DNA from: DASQFI01 sp035633215
GTDB lineage: Bacteria; Acidobacteriota; Vicinamibacteria; Vicinamibacterales; SCN-69-37
Assembly: GCA_035633215.1 (NCBI GenBank)
Contig: DASQFI010000049.1
Span: 4,780 to 68,779 of the forward strand
Direction of reading: 5' to 3'
Length of the DNA: 64,000 nt
Shown here: positions 1 through 8,686 of the stretch, piece by piece
How the letters are laid out: every line of letters begins with the position of its first letter
Position numbering within the stretch: position 1 is the stretch's first letter
Translations under genes and position numbers: made by a program
Notes under the pieces: model-generated
Database searches by the model: none
Seen by the model: only the letters and a program-made list of their open reading frames with translations
What the model was told of the DNA's origin: nothing

Positions 1-150
1 GCGTGGCGCGCCACGAGCGCGGACCCAATCGAGGCGCTTCGGTCGGAGTAGCCTTACTTGGCATTACAAAGTTATTTACTGTAACTAAATCGTGCGGCGC
101 ACTGCCCGAACTGCACCTCGGCTGTCGGTGTGGGGTGTAAGGAACTCGGT
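1..150. other. No gene seen at the left edge
   Basis: No open frame with coding character was found here. The first 20 bases carry a small GC palindrome (GTGGCGCGCCAC), followed by a noticeably AT-richer patch around 55-95. It is simply the downstream flank of the minus-strand propeller gene that stops at 151; no convincing terminator hairpin with a T tract is visible. Confidence 0.5.
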
Positions 151-1620
151 CTATCTCTTCGTCCGCAGATCGAACGCGGCCATCTCCTGCAGATTCCTGA
201 CGAGTAGATACCCATCCGCAAGCGCGGGGTGGTTCCAGGTCTTACCGTCGAGCGCGGAGAATCGTGAAATCTCGTCGTGTTTGGCGGGCGTCGCACGCAC
301 CAGCGCGAGGTCGCCGTCCTCGGTCAGGACGATGATGTGGCCGCTCGCGAACACGATCTGGCCGTAGCCGTACCGTCCGCCCTTCCACTTCACGTCGCCC
401 GTGGCCGCATCGAGACAGGTCAGGATCGCTTCGTCGAGACCGTAAATGAAGCCTTCGTGCAGCACTGAGCTCGTGAACTTGTTCTTCATCCGCGTGTTGC
501 GCCAGATTTCGCGCACGGCGAACTTGTTCCTGGCGCGCGTGATCTCCAGCAGGGCGGCGCCGATACCGTAGCTCGACGAGACGAACACGCGGCTGTCGCT
601 GACGATGAGCGGCTGCGAGGCGTTGATGCCCATCTGCGTGGCCCAGGGGTACTGCCAGAGCAGTTCGCCCTTGCCCGGCGTGAGTCCGATCAGCCGCGTC
701 GCGGTGAGCACGACGAGCTGGCGCGTGTCGGCGAGCGTGACGAGCATCGGCGACGAGTACGCCTGCTGATCGCTTTCCGCCGACCAGATGCGGTCGCCGC
801 TTCGTCGATCGTAGGCCACCACTGATTTCCCGTTTCGCGCACCCGGCAACACGATCACCGCATCATCGACAATCAACGGGGCGGCAGACATGCCCCACTG
901 AAGATTGGCCGCGCCGGTGTCCTGGAGGATGTTGGTGCGCCAGAGCATCCGGCCGGTGTCGTCCTCGAGGCATTGCAGCTCGCCGTGCGCGCCGATAGCG
1001 TAGACGCGTCCGTCGAACCAGGTCGGCGTCGCGCGCGGGCCGTCGCCGCCCATGACTTCCTGGAACAACCCGTCCCACGAGTGCGTCCACAACTCGCGGC
1101 CGGTCACGACGTCGTAGGCTGCCACGACTTCCTTCGAGCGGCGCTGCTCGATCGTGAACGCGCGGCCGTGCGCGATGACGAACGACGCATAGCCGCCGCC
1201 CACCGGCTGCTTCCAGACTGGGCTCAGTCCTTCGGCCGGCCAGGCCGTCAGGATCGGCATTTCCTGGTAGCGGCCGTCGCGCGCCGGGCCGCGAAAGTCC
1301 GTCCAGTACGCGCGCGGATCGCCGCTCACCCCCACGCCCGCGGGCCGGATGGCCGGCGGCGCGTCGGCCGGATTCGTCGCGTCCGAGACGACCGCAGGCG
1401 GAAGTGAGGGCGCGGTCGTGGCCGGCATGCTCGCGCGCTGCGCGGCGCGATGGCGCTCGATCTCGTCGGCCACCGACTCGGCCGATTTCACGAATCCGAG
1501 CGACGTCTGTCCGCCGCCGCTGACCAGAATCCTCAGGCCGAAGAACCAGTAGAGGATCGTCGAGACGAGGGCCAGGACGACGATGAAGATCGCGGTCTTC
1601 TTGAGAATGCGCTTCAGCAA
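151..1620 (-). CDS. Membrane-anchored PQQ-like beta-propeller protein
   Basis: About 489 residues. An N-terminal basic stretch (LLKRILKK) is followed by one hydrophobic segment (roughly residues 8-28), so the protein is probably anchored in the inner membrane with the rest in the periplasm. The body has repeated propeller blades of the form VxAYDxxTGRELW, GKSVVAYDRRSG and LTCLDAATGDVKWKGG, as in BamB-like and PQQ-dehydrogenase-like proteins. No dehydrogenase catalytic set is evident, so a structural or binding role is more likely. A TTG at 1620, 17 bases after the upstream stop, is preferred; an ATG at 1695 would add a basic tail overlapping the upstream gene. A close paralogue lies at 36344-37612. 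Confidence 0.8.
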   Translation of the reverse strand: MLKRILKKTAIFIVVLALVSTILYWFFGLRILVSGGGQTSLGFVKSAESVADEIERHRAAQRASMPATTAPSLPPAVVSDATNPADAPPAIRPAGVGVSGDPRAYWTDFRGPARDGRYQEMPILTAWPAEGLSPVWKQPVGGGYASFVIAHGRAFTIEQRRSKEVVAAYDVVTGRELWTHSWDGLFQEVMGGDGPRATPTWFDGRVYAIGAHGELQCLEDDTGRMLWRTNILQDTGAANLQWGMSAAPLIVDDAVIVLPGARNGKSVVAYDRRSGDRIWSAESDQQAYSSPMLVTLADTRQLVVLTATRLIGLTPGKGELLWQYPWATQMGINASQPLIVSDSRVFVSSSYGIGAALLEITRARNKFAVREIWRNTRMKNKFTSSVLHEGFIYGLDEAILTCLDAATGDVKWKGGRYGYGQIVFASGHIIVLTEDGDLALVRATPAKHDEISRFSALDGKTWNHPALADGYLLVRNLQEMAAFDLRTKR

Positions 1621-1639
1621 AGCCAGGGTTCCGGTGCGT

Positions 1640-2800
1640 TTATCCCCACCCGAACAGAAACGCGCTGGGGATCGCGCACGCGTTCGTCGCGACAATCATG
1701 GCCCAGGATGCCCGCGGCCGGGCCGCCAAAAGCACATTCGCGGCGATCGCGAGCGGCAGGAGCACCCGGGTGAAGGCCCCAGGGGTGCCCTCCCAGACGA
1801 CGGCGTGCGTCACCAGGCCAAGCACCAGATAGGACGCACCGACAAACGCCCAGGCCGACCGTTTCCCGGGCCGCAGGAGCTCCCGCACAATCCAGGCGCC
1901 TTGAGCAAGAAAGGCCACCACGGCCAGCGCGGACGCGAGATTGAGGATCTCGAACGGCGCTCGTGCGAGGTCCGTCCTGACCTGATTCAGCTTCCAGAGA
2001 AGTCCTGACAACGGGGCTGAGATTTGGCCCGGATTCGTGAACGCCTGGGCGAAATAGATCGATCGCAGGTAGTCCACCCACAGCGCGAGCGGCGCCACGC
2101 AAATGAGCGCCGCGGCGGAGAGGAGAAGCCAGCCGCGCCAATCCCGCCGGGCAAACCTGCCGAGGAGCGTCGCGGCGAACAGGCTCGTCTCGCGGCCGAG
2201 TCCAGCGAGACCGACGATGGCCAGCGCGATGATGGGATGACGTGGCAGGCGCTCGGCAACGGTGACCGCAATTGCGATGAGCAGCGCGCTTGGGCCGTCG
2301 GGGAGCGCATAGCGCACCGACGACAGCATGCCCGGCGACAGCAGGCATCCCGCCCAGAGGACGAACGCGCGAGGTGTGGACGGCCTCATCCATCGGCACA
2401 GCAGCCACGCCATCAGCAGCCAGACGACAACGTTCTGAATCGCGTAGGCCTTCAGAATCCACGCGGGCCGGCCGAAGCCGAGCGCGTACGCCGTCCAGGA
2501 AAACAGGATGCGCCGCGCACGATAGGCCGGGTTGTCGAGCGCGCGATCGATCGCCGGATCCCGCAGCAGTGGATCGACCGCCAGTTGCGCGTAGAACATG
2601 CCGTCGTAGCCGCTCGGCGCGGGGTTGTCGTAGTGCGGCGCGTTCTGCACGGCCGGGATTTCGTAGGCATGTCCGGCGGCAGGGAAGTCGATGAAGGCGG
2701 TGAAGCCGAAGGGTGGATGGTAGTATCTCGTCACGCTCGCGAGGAACGCCGCGACGACGAGCGCGTACGTCGCGATCCATTGCCCCCGCCGAAATGGCAC
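1640..2800 (-). CDS. Polytopic membrane protein, GT-C glycosyltransferase-like
   Basis: About 386 residues with eight or more hydrophobic segments. After the first membrane segment (YALVVAAFLASV) comes a periplasmic loop with GYDGMFYAQLAVDPLL. This matches the GYDGQFYY...DP signature known from a family of GT-C-like proteins linked to cell-surface glycopolymer formation; substrate unknown. A GTG at 2800 is the best start because it sits just before the first membrane helix; the longer ATG reading (3031) is arginine-rich antisense of the neighbour. Its first 7 bases overlap the start of the divergent lipoprotein gene. The propeller gene follows 19 bases downstream, so the two probably form an operon. 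Confidence 0.7.
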   Translation of the reverse strand: MPFRRGQWIATYALVVAAFLASVTRYYHPPFGFTAFIDFPAAGHAYEIPAVQNAPHYDNPAPSGYDGMFYAQLAVDPLLRDPAIDRALDNPAYRARRILFSWTAYALGFGRPAWILKAYAIQNVVVWLLMAWLLCRWMRPSTPRAFVLWAGCLLSPGMLSSVRYALPDGPSALLIAIAVTVAERLPRHPIIALAIVGLAGLGRETSLFAATLLGRFARRDWRGWLLLSAAALICVAPLALWVDYLRSIYFAQAFTNPGQISAPLSGLLWKLNQVRTDLARAPFEILNLASALAVVAFLAQGAWIVRELLRPGKRSAWAFVGASYLVLGLVTHAVVWEGTPGAFTRVLLPLAIAANVLLAARPRASWAMIVATNACAIPSAFLFGWG

Positions 2801-3360
2801 GCGCCTATCGTACTCGGACAGTTCTGCTGCTCGCGCTCGCCGTTGCCTTCTGTAAACCGGCGGATCGCGTCCCGGTCGCAGTGGTCGATCTACTCGACAT
2901 GTTTCCCTCCGCCGAGCGCCGCGCGGCGCTTCCAGTAGACGTCGCGATCCGCGTCGACTTGGGTGGACCTGCCGGCGATATTCGTCCGATGATCTTGACG
3001 GCCACGCCTGCGCGTGTGATCTGGTCCACACGTCTTCCCGCGCGTGCTCGGCTCGAGACCGCGGTCATGCTCGCCGACGATGGGCATGGCCTGCAAAGTG
3101 GCAGCGCGACGGCCCGGATTGGGATCTCGGACGATCGCCGCTACGAACAACTCGCGAACATTTCGCTCGATGGCTCCGCGCGGCCGCGTGCCTGGCAGAC
3201 GGTCTCAATCGATCTCGGCGGCTACTCTGGCTGGCAATGGAGCCTGTTCTATCGTCCGTGGGAACGCACGTGGCGGCTGATCTTCAGCGCCGATGGCGAG
3301 CGCGGGGGACATATCGCGTGGGCGAGGCCGATCGTGCAAGGGACGCGGTTCGGCCCTTGA
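2794..3360 (+). CDS. Putative lipoprotein of unknown function
   Basis: 188 residues from ATG 2794. The N-terminus (RTRTVLLLALAVAFC) looks like a lipoprotein signal, with Cys20 as the possible lipid site, although Phe at -1 is atypical. The rest is predicted soluble with alternating beta-like stretches (ARVIWSTRLPARARLETAV, WQWSLFYRPWERTWRLIF), suggesting a jelly-roll or carbohydrate-binding-like sandwich; I do not recognise a named family. The start overlaps the divergent membrane gene by 7 bases. The last codons and the TGA lie inside the palindromic element that begins near 3346, so the C-terminal tail may have been supplied by the repeat. Confidence 0.6.
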   Translation: MARAYRTRTVLLLALAVAFCKPADRVPVAVVDLLDMFPSAERRAALPVDVAIRVDLGGPAGDIRPMILTATPARVIWSTRLPARARLETAVMLADDGHGLQSGSATARIGISDDRRYEQLANISLDGSARPRAWQTVSIDLGGYSGWQWSLFYRPWERTWRLIFSADGERGGHIAWARPIVQGTRFGP

Positions 3361-3572
3361 GGGACCGGCTCGCGGCCGACCTGCCCGCTCGCAGACCGTC
3401 GAGTCGACCCCGATGCCGGCCGCGGCCTCCGGCTCGAACCCGCTGCCTTCGTTCGCTCGGATTGCGAACTCACGCAGAACGCGCCACTCCGCACACGGCG
3501 GAGCTTGGCGCGTGCGGTCACTGTCTCGCGGTAGGCGTCGGCCGCGAGCCTGTCCCTCAAGCAGTCGAACGG
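3346..3572. repeat. Long palindromic element A
   Basis: The ends are inverted copies of each other: 3357-3380 pairs with 3537-3560 at 23 of 24 bases. The centre (about 3480-3512) is a second hairpin, CACTCCGC/GCGGAG around a short ACACG-like loop. The outer flank CGGTTCGGCC and the central sequence are shared with element B at 3822-4150, so both belong to one family. No open frame in it looks coding. Confidence 0.75.
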
Positions 3573-3821
3573 AACGTCTGTTGCCGGTCTGGTGTCGAGC
3601 CCGGTGTCTAATCGAGCGAGACCTTCGTCAGCGGTTGGTTTTGACGACGGCTCTCCTTGCCGATGTCAGACCTCAGGAGCAAGGGTCTGACGCTCGACGC
3701 AATCGAGATCAACACAGATCCGCCATCCTCTCCGTGACGATCTCGTTCGGCGATCACGGTTCGAGATTTTTCGCCTGGTGAAACGAGTGAATAGGAATCG
3801 CTACGCTGCGAGTCGTGACTG
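3573..3821. other. Spacer between two palindromic elements
   Basis: About 250 bases without a credible gene, promoter or terminator. Short open frames crossing it are arginine-rich and change character at every element boundary, as expected of chance frames in GC-rich DNA. Confidence 0.5.
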
Positions 3822-4150
3822 CGGTTCGGCCTTTGAGGGAGACGATCGCGGCCGACATGCGCCGCGAGACATTGACCCTCGAGGCTCTTGCCGTGTCGGT
3901 CGCGGTCGACTTGGACTGACGCGATGTGCGTCAGTACGAACCCGCGCCGCAGGGAGCGAGGATTGCCCGCGCCAAGCTCCGCCGTGTGCGGAGTGGCGCG
4001 GTCAGCGTCAGGATGCAATCCGAGCGAACGGAGGCCGCGGGTTCGAGCGTCACGTCCCGGAGACCGCGACCGACACGGCAGGAGCCTCGAGGGTCTGCGA
4101 GCGGCGGGCTCCCCGGGCGGCCGCGAGCGTCTCCCTCAATGGCCGAACCG
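3822..4150. repeat. Long palindromic element B, about 329 bp
   Basis: The terminal arms 3822-3854 and 4118-4150 are inverted copies at 31 of 33 bases. Further in, the stretch reading GACCCTCGAGGCTC (about 3874-3907) recurs inverted at about 4064-4097 with one mismatch in some 34 bases. A third inner arm contains CGAACCCGCG, and the centre (3968-4001) is a GCCAAGCTCCGC/GCGGAGTGGCGC hairpin. The whole unit could fold into one giant imperfect hairpin. It has no open frame with coding character, and its outer and central sequences match element A. Confidence 0.8.
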
Positions 4151-4197
4151 AACCTCGGATATGGACGTCAGCGGAACGCAGCGGCTCTGTGATCGAG

Positions 4198-6324
4198 TCA
4201 CCAGATCCGGACGCGCTTCGACGGCTCGACGTACATCTTGTCGCCCGGTTTCACGTCGAAGGCTTCGTAGAACGCATCGATGTGGCTGAGCGGGCCCACC
4301 GCGCGAAATTCTGACGGCGAATGCGGGCCGGTGAGCGTGAGCTGCCGAAGAAAGCCTTCGCGCTCCTTCGATCGCCAGACCTGCGCCCAGCCCATGAAAA
4401 AGCGCTGATCGCCGGTGAGGCCGTCGATGACTGGAGCGGGACGGCCGGCACGCGAGAGGGTGTAGGCGCGGTACGCGACCTGGAGGCCGGCCAGATCGCC
4501 GATGTTCTCGCCGAGCGTCAGCGAGCCATTGATGTGGAGACCGGGGAGGGGACTGTACCGGTCGAATTGTTCGACGAGTCCCCCCACACGGCGACGATAT
4601 TCCTGGTCGTCGCGCGGCGTCCACCAGTCGCGCACGGCGCCCTGGCTGTCGAAGTGACGGCCGCGGTCGTCGAACGCGTGGCTGATTTCGTGACCGATCA
4701 CCGCGCCAATCGCGCCGTAGTTCACCGCCTCGTCGGCGTCGGGCTCGAAGAACGGCGGTTGCAACATCGCGGCCGGAAACACGACCTCGTTGATCGCCGG
4801 GTGATAGTAGGCGTTCACGGTCTGCGGGGTCACCAGCCACTCGGTCAGGGCCGATGGCCGGGTGAGCCACGTGAGCCGGTGGTCGCTTTCGGAGCGCTGG
4901 GCCCGCTGAACGTTGCCGACGAGGTCGTCGGCACGAATCACGAGCCCGCGGTAGTCGCGCCACCGATCGGGAGAGCCGATCTTCGTGGACAGCCGCGAGA
5001 GCTTCTCGAGCGCCTGACGCCGGGTGCCGTCCGTCATCCACGCCACGGCCTCGATCGACGTTCGGTATGCCTCGATGAGATTCCTGACGAGCGCGTGCAT
5101 GCGCGCCCGGGCCTCGGGCGGGAAGTGCCGCTCGACGTAGAGCCGGCCGACCGCCTCGCCGAGATAGGTATTGACGAGGCCGACACCGCGGCGCCACCGG
5201 GTGCGCGGCATTTCCTGGCCGACGAGGGCGCGGCCGAAGAATTCGAAGCGCGCGTCGCTGAAGGCCCGACTGAGAAACGGCGCGCGGTTCGTGACGTGGC
5301 GCGCGAGAAGCCACGCCTTCCAGGTGTCGAGGGGTGTCGTCGGCACCATCGCCGAGAAGCTGACGAAAAAGCTCGGTTGGGCAATGACGACAACCGTCGT
5401 CGGCGAGATGCCCTGGGGCCGGGCCCACGCCCACCAGTCGAAGCCCGGCATCCTGTAGCGCAGGCCGTCGATGGTGAAGACGTTGTTGGTCTTGAGCGGA
5501 TCGCGTCCCGCCTCGGCCGACCACTGCACTCTGGCGAGCGCGGTTTCGAGCCCGAGCACGGCCCTCGCATCGCGCGCGGGGTCGGGCCGATGGGTGAGTG
5601 TGAAAACGCGTGTCAGGTACGCCTCGTACGCAGCCCGCGATTCGGCAAGTTTGGGATCGGCCGACAGGTAGTAGTCACGATCGGGCAGCATCGTGCCGCC
5701 CTGCGAGAGATTGAGCGCCGGGCGCTCCCGCCGGCCGGTCTCGGCGGACACGACCGTGACGAACGCGCCGGTCGTCCCGATCGACTGCAGGTAGCCAGCC
5801 TGCGCGGCGAAATCCCGGGTCGTGCGAATCGCCTCGATTCTGTCGAGCACCGGCTGGATCGGTGTCGCGCCGAGCCGTTCGAGGCGCGCCTCATCCATGA
5901 GGCTCCCGTAGAGATCGGACACCTGCTGCGGTACCGATCCCTGGCGCCGGCCGGGCAGGGCCCGCAACTCTTCGACGATCGCGAGGATATCGGCGTCGAC
6001 CTTGTCGACGAGCTCGATGAACGCCGCATATGACGAGCGTTCGGGCGGAATCTCGGTGCGCGCCAGCCATCCGCCGTTGACGTGGCGGTACAGATCGTCC
6101 TGTGGCCGAACCGAACGATCGAACGATTTCGTGTCAAGCCCCGAGCGCGGTGCCGGCTGGGCAGACATGTAGGCCGGCCCTTCCGCCTTCGCTAAAGCTA
6201 CGGCGGACCGCCAAAGCCTTGGCGGAGGCTGGTCAGGGCCGGCGATAGGGCGGGGCTGAAGCCCCGCCCTACACGTAAGAGCAACGATCACCGCGATCAC
6301 CGCGATGGCACCCGCGGCCCGCAC
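4198..6324 (-). CDS. M13 family (neprilysin-like) zinc metallopeptidase, secreted
   Basis: 708 residues, normal family length. Zinc site HEISH at residues 545-549 (H545, E546, H549) and the downstream ENIGD motif (E606, D610) are present, as is the family C-terminus KPGDKMY...RVRIW. It should cleave peptides outside the cytoplasm. The GTG start at 6324 gives a signal-like hydrophobic N-terminus (AIAVIAVIVAL) and has a strong GGAGGAG site 6 bases upstream (6331-6337). Residues about 17-53 are encoded by a REP-like repeat lying in frame between signal and catalytic parts. An ATG at 6168 would skip both repeat and signal and is less likely. The gene begins 3 bases after the upstream CNNM gene ends. 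Confidence 0.93.
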   Translation of the reverse strand: MRAAGAIAVIAVIVALTCRAGLQPRPIAGPDQPPPRLWRSAVALAKAEGPAYMSAQPAPRSGLDTKSFDRSVRPQDDLYRHVNGGWLARTEIPPERSSYAAFIELVDKVDADILAIVEELRALPGRRQGSVPQQVSDLYGSLMDEARLERLGATPIQPVLDRIEAIRTTRDFAAQAGYLQSIGTTGAFVTVVSAETGRRERPALNLSQGGTMLPDRDYYLSADPKLAESRAAYEAYLTRVFTLTHRPDPARDARAVLGLETALARVQWSAEAGRDPLKTNNVFTIDGLRYRMPGFDWWAWARPQGISPTTVVVIAQPSFFVSFSAMVPTTPLDTWKAWLLARHVTNRAPFLSRAFSDARFEFFGRALVGQEMPRTRWRRGVGLVNTYLGEAVGRLYVERHFPPEARARMHALVRNLIEAYRTSIEAVAWMTDGTRRQALEKLSRLSTKIGSPDRWRDYRGLVIRADDLVGNVQRAQRSESDHRLTWLTRPSALTEWLVTPQTVNAYYHPAINEVVFPAAMLQPPFFEPDADEAVNYGAIGAVIGHEISHAFDDRGRHFDSQGAVRDWWTPRDDQEYRRRVGGLVEQFDRYSPLPGLHINGSLTLGENIGDLAGLQVAYRAYTLSRAGRPAPVIDGLTGDQRFFMGWAQVWRSKEREGFLRQLTLTGPHSPSEFRAVGPLSHIDAFYEAFDVKPGDKMYVEPSKRVRIW
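6168..6275. repeat. REP-like repeat inside the M13 coding sequence
   Basis: Two adjacent palindromes: GTAGGCCGGCCCT ... AGGGCCGGC (about 6169-6243), containing a nested GCCAAAGCCTTGGC hairpin, then TAGGGCGGGGCT/AGCCCCGCCCTA (about 6246-6272). Related palindromes occur between genes at 11817, 14036, 16276 and 16626 and inside dsbD at 58153. Here the repeat is translated in frame. Confidence 0.75.
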
Positions 6325-6327
6325 CGG

Positions 6328-7623
6328 TCACTCCTCCGGCATCACCGACACGCGCACGTCCTTGACGCCGCGGCCCGACGTCGCCGTGACCTCGAGCCGG
6401 AGCCGGCCGTACTCGACGACATCGCCCTGCACGGGCGGCCGGCCGAGCCGCGCGAGCACCAGCCCGCTCAGGCTGTCCACATCCTCGTGTTCGAGATCGA
6501 GATCCAGAAACTGACCGAGCTCGTCCAGCCGAACGGTGCCGGCGGCGCGGATCGTTCCATCCGGCATCCTCGAAATCGGCGGTTCGGCGCTCGCGCCCTC
6601 GTCGATCTCGCCGACGACCTCCTCGAACAGATCTTCGAGACTCAGGATCCCGGCCGTGCCGCCATGCTCGTCGATGACCACCGTCATGTGCGCGTTCGCC
6701 TGCTGCATCCTCGTCAGCACATCGTCGAGCAGCGCCGTCTCCGGGACGACCGGAAGGCGTCTGATGTCCGCCTGCCCGATCGCTGCATTCTGGAGCAGTT
6801 TTCGGAGCAGGTCCTTGACGTGCACCATCCCGACGATGTGATCGAGGTCCTTCTCGTACACCGCATAGCGGGTATGCCGGTGCTTCGCGATGATCTTGCG
6901 GATCTCGTCCGGCTGCGCGCCGAGCGGGATGCCCGCGATGCGCACGCGCGGCACCATCACCTGGCCGGCGGTGAGTCCTCCGAACTCGAACAGCTCGCGC
7001 AGCAGGCGGCCGGATTCGGCGCGGAGCGCACCGCCCTCTTCGCTCTCCTCGACGATGAGCTGCAGCTCCTCCGGCGTGTACACCTGCTCGTGAACATTCT
7101 GCTGGCGCTCGATGCCGACGAGGCGAAGGCACGCGCGTGCACCCGCGCTGGAGAGCTTGACGAGCGGATAGAGCAGTATCAGCGTCAGCCGCATCGGCCA
7201 CGCCGTGATACGTGCCACGGCGACCGGGCGCTGGAGCGCCAGCCCTTTTGGCACCATCTCGCCGAAGACGATGTGCGCGAGGGTCAGGACGCCGAGTGAG
7301 ATCGTCGCGGCCAGCGCGGCGCCGCCAATCGTCGGAATCCGGCCGACCACGGGCTCGAGGAGATCGGTAAGACGGTGCTCGCCGTACATCCCGAGGCCGA
7401 GGCTCGCGAGCGAGATGCCGAGCTGGGCGGTCGCGATGTACCGATCCTGCCGCATCGGCGACTGGAGAATGTTGAGCACGGTCCGGGCAAACCGGTCGCC
7501 AGTCGCGGCGCTCCGCTCGAGCGCCGGCCGTGGCGCCGCGAGAAGCGCGAACTCCGCCGCGACGAAGACGCCGTTGACGACAACGAGAGCGAGACAGATG
7601 AGCAGCACTTCGGTGATGCCCAT
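6328..7623 (-). CDS. CNNM/CBS-pair/CorC_HlyC transport protein
   Basis: 431 residues. The N-terminal CNNM (DUF21) membrane domain (about 1-190) has segments such as EVLLICLALVVVNGVFVAAEFALL and the conserved GEMVPKGLALQ. A CBS pair follows (about 200-330; VMVPRVRIAGIP, RYAVYEKDLDHIVG, DEHGGTAGILSLEDLFEEVVGE shortened here to its key residues) and a C-terminal CorC_HlyC domain (to the end). The family is implicated in Mg2+/Co2+ handling or resistance, located in the inner membrane. ATG 7623 is chosen because it starts right before the first membrane helix and lies one base after the stop of the upstream paralogue. Confidence 0.92.
   Translation of the reverse strand: MGITEVLLICLALVVVNGVFVAAEFALLAAPRPALERSAATGDRFARTVLNILQSPMRQDRYIATAQLGISLASLGLGMYGEHRLTDLLEPVVGRIPTIGGAALAATISLGVLTLAHIVFGEMVPKGLALQRPVAVARITAWPMRLTLILLYPLVKLSSAGARACLRLVGIERQQNVHEQVYTPEELQLIVEESEEGGALRAESGRLLRELFEFGGLTAGQVMVPRVRIAGIPLGAQPDEIRKIIAKHRHTRYAVYEKDLDHIVGMVHVKDLLRKLLQNAAIGQADIRRLPVVPETALLDDVLTRMQQANAHMTVVIDEHGGTAGILSLEDLFEEVVGEIDEGASAEPPISRMPDGTIRAAGTVRLDELGQFLDLDLEHEDVDSLSGLVLARLGRPPVQGDVVEYGRLRLEVTATSGRGVKDVRVSVMPEE
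6331..6337 (-). promoter_or_regulatory. Ribosome binding site deciding the M13 start
   Basis: GGAGGAG on the minus strand, 6 bases upstream of the GTG at 6324 and inside the end of the preceding CNNM gene. It supports the longer M13 start and translational coupling. Confidence 0.65.
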
Positions 7624-7624
7624 C

Positions 7625-8665
7625 TCACACCTTGGACGGATGTCCGACGTTGGTCCCGAGAAGCTCCGCCAGGACGTCCTGGATCGTGATGAGGCCGAGC
7701 GCGTGCCCCTGCGCTTCGACGATGGCCTGATGCGCACGCCGCTCGCGGAGCAGCGCCAGGATGCGATCCGCCGGGAGGTCCGGCGCCAGCCGCACGAGCG
7801 GCCGGATCAGCCGTTCGAGCGAGACGGGCCCTTCGGCGACATACCGCTCGACGAGATCCTTGACGCGGAGCGTGCCGACGATCTGATCGCGCTCGCCGCG
7901 GTAGATCGGAATCCGGCTGAACGGACTCGTCGTGACGGTCCGAACGATTGTGTCCCACGGCGCATCCACCGGCAGCAGCGTGAGCCGGTCGAGCGGCACC
8001 ATGAGATCGCGCGCCGAGCGCAGGCCGAGCCGAAGCGCGCGGTGAAGCCGCTGCTGCTCTTGCGGCTCGAGCAGGCCGCCGTCACGGCTCTCGGCGATCA
8101 GCAGCTCGATTTCGTCGGGCGAGTGCAGATGGCCGTGAGTCGTCGCCGTCGATCCCAGCAGCTTGAGCACCGCGATCGACATGCCGTTCAACAGCCACAG
8201 AAAAGGCCGGAAGACCGCCAGCGACCATTGCATCGGCAGGACGGTACCGAGCGCGGCCTGCGTCGGGTACTGGAGGGCGAGCGCTTTCGGCACGAGCTCG
8301 CCCATGATCAGCTGTCCGGCGGTGAGCACGACGAGGACGACGACGGACGCCGCCGACAGGGCCGACCCCGCGTCGAGCGCGAACCAGGTGCCCATCAGCG
8401 GCGTCAGCGTGACGGTGATCGTCGCCTGCGCGAAGGCGCCGAGCATCAAGCTCGACAGCGTGATGCCGATTTGCGACGCGCCGACGTAGCGATCGAGCGC
8501 GGCCGGGGTTTCGACGTAGGGCAGCAGGCGCTGCGCGAGCCAGTTGCCGTCCTCGGCCATCCGCCGCACGCGGCTGCGCCGCGCGCCCACGGCGCCGAAC
8601 TCGGCCGCGACGTAAAGCGCATTCGCGAAGACGAACAGCGCGACGCCGAACAGGGCGGACGGCAC
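7625..8665 (-). CDS. CNNM/CBS-pair transport protein, short form
   Basis: 346 residues. It has the CNNM membrane domain (about 1-190, with GELVPKALALQ) and a CBS pair (about 205-340, LMVPLDRLTLLP, FSRIPIYRGERDQIVGTL) but ends right after the CBS pair at DVLAELLG, so it lacks the CorC_HlyC domain that its downstream neighbour has. The pair probably forms a heteromeric complex of full and short subunits; this is inference from tandem arrangement and a one-base gap. Likely inner-membrane Mg2+/Co2+ or related cation transport or sensing. Confidence 0.9.
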   Translation of the reverse strand: MPSALFGVALFVFANALYVAAEFGAVGARRSRVRRMAEDGNWLAQRLLPYVETPAALDRYVGASQIGITLSSLMLGAFAQATITVTLTPLMGTWFALDAGSALSAASVVVLVVLTAGQLIMGELVPKALALQYPTQAALGTVLPMQWSLAVFRPFLWLLNGMSIAVLKLLGSTATTHGHLHSPDEIELLIAESRDGGLLEPQEQQRLHRALRLGLRSARDLMVPLDRLTLLPVDAPWDTIVRTVTTSPFSRIPIYRGERDQIVGTLRVKDLVERYVAEGPVSLERLIRPLVRLAPDLPADRILALLRERRAHQAIVEAQGHALGLITIQDVLAELLGTNVGHPSKV

Positions 8666-8686
8666 GAAGAACGATCGTAGTGCTTT

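Noticed and set aside
4321..6033. A 570-residue plus-strand open frame opposite the M13 gene
   Set aside because: Arginine/valine-rich shadow frame; the opposite strand encodes a full M13 peptidase with zinc motifs and normal codon use.
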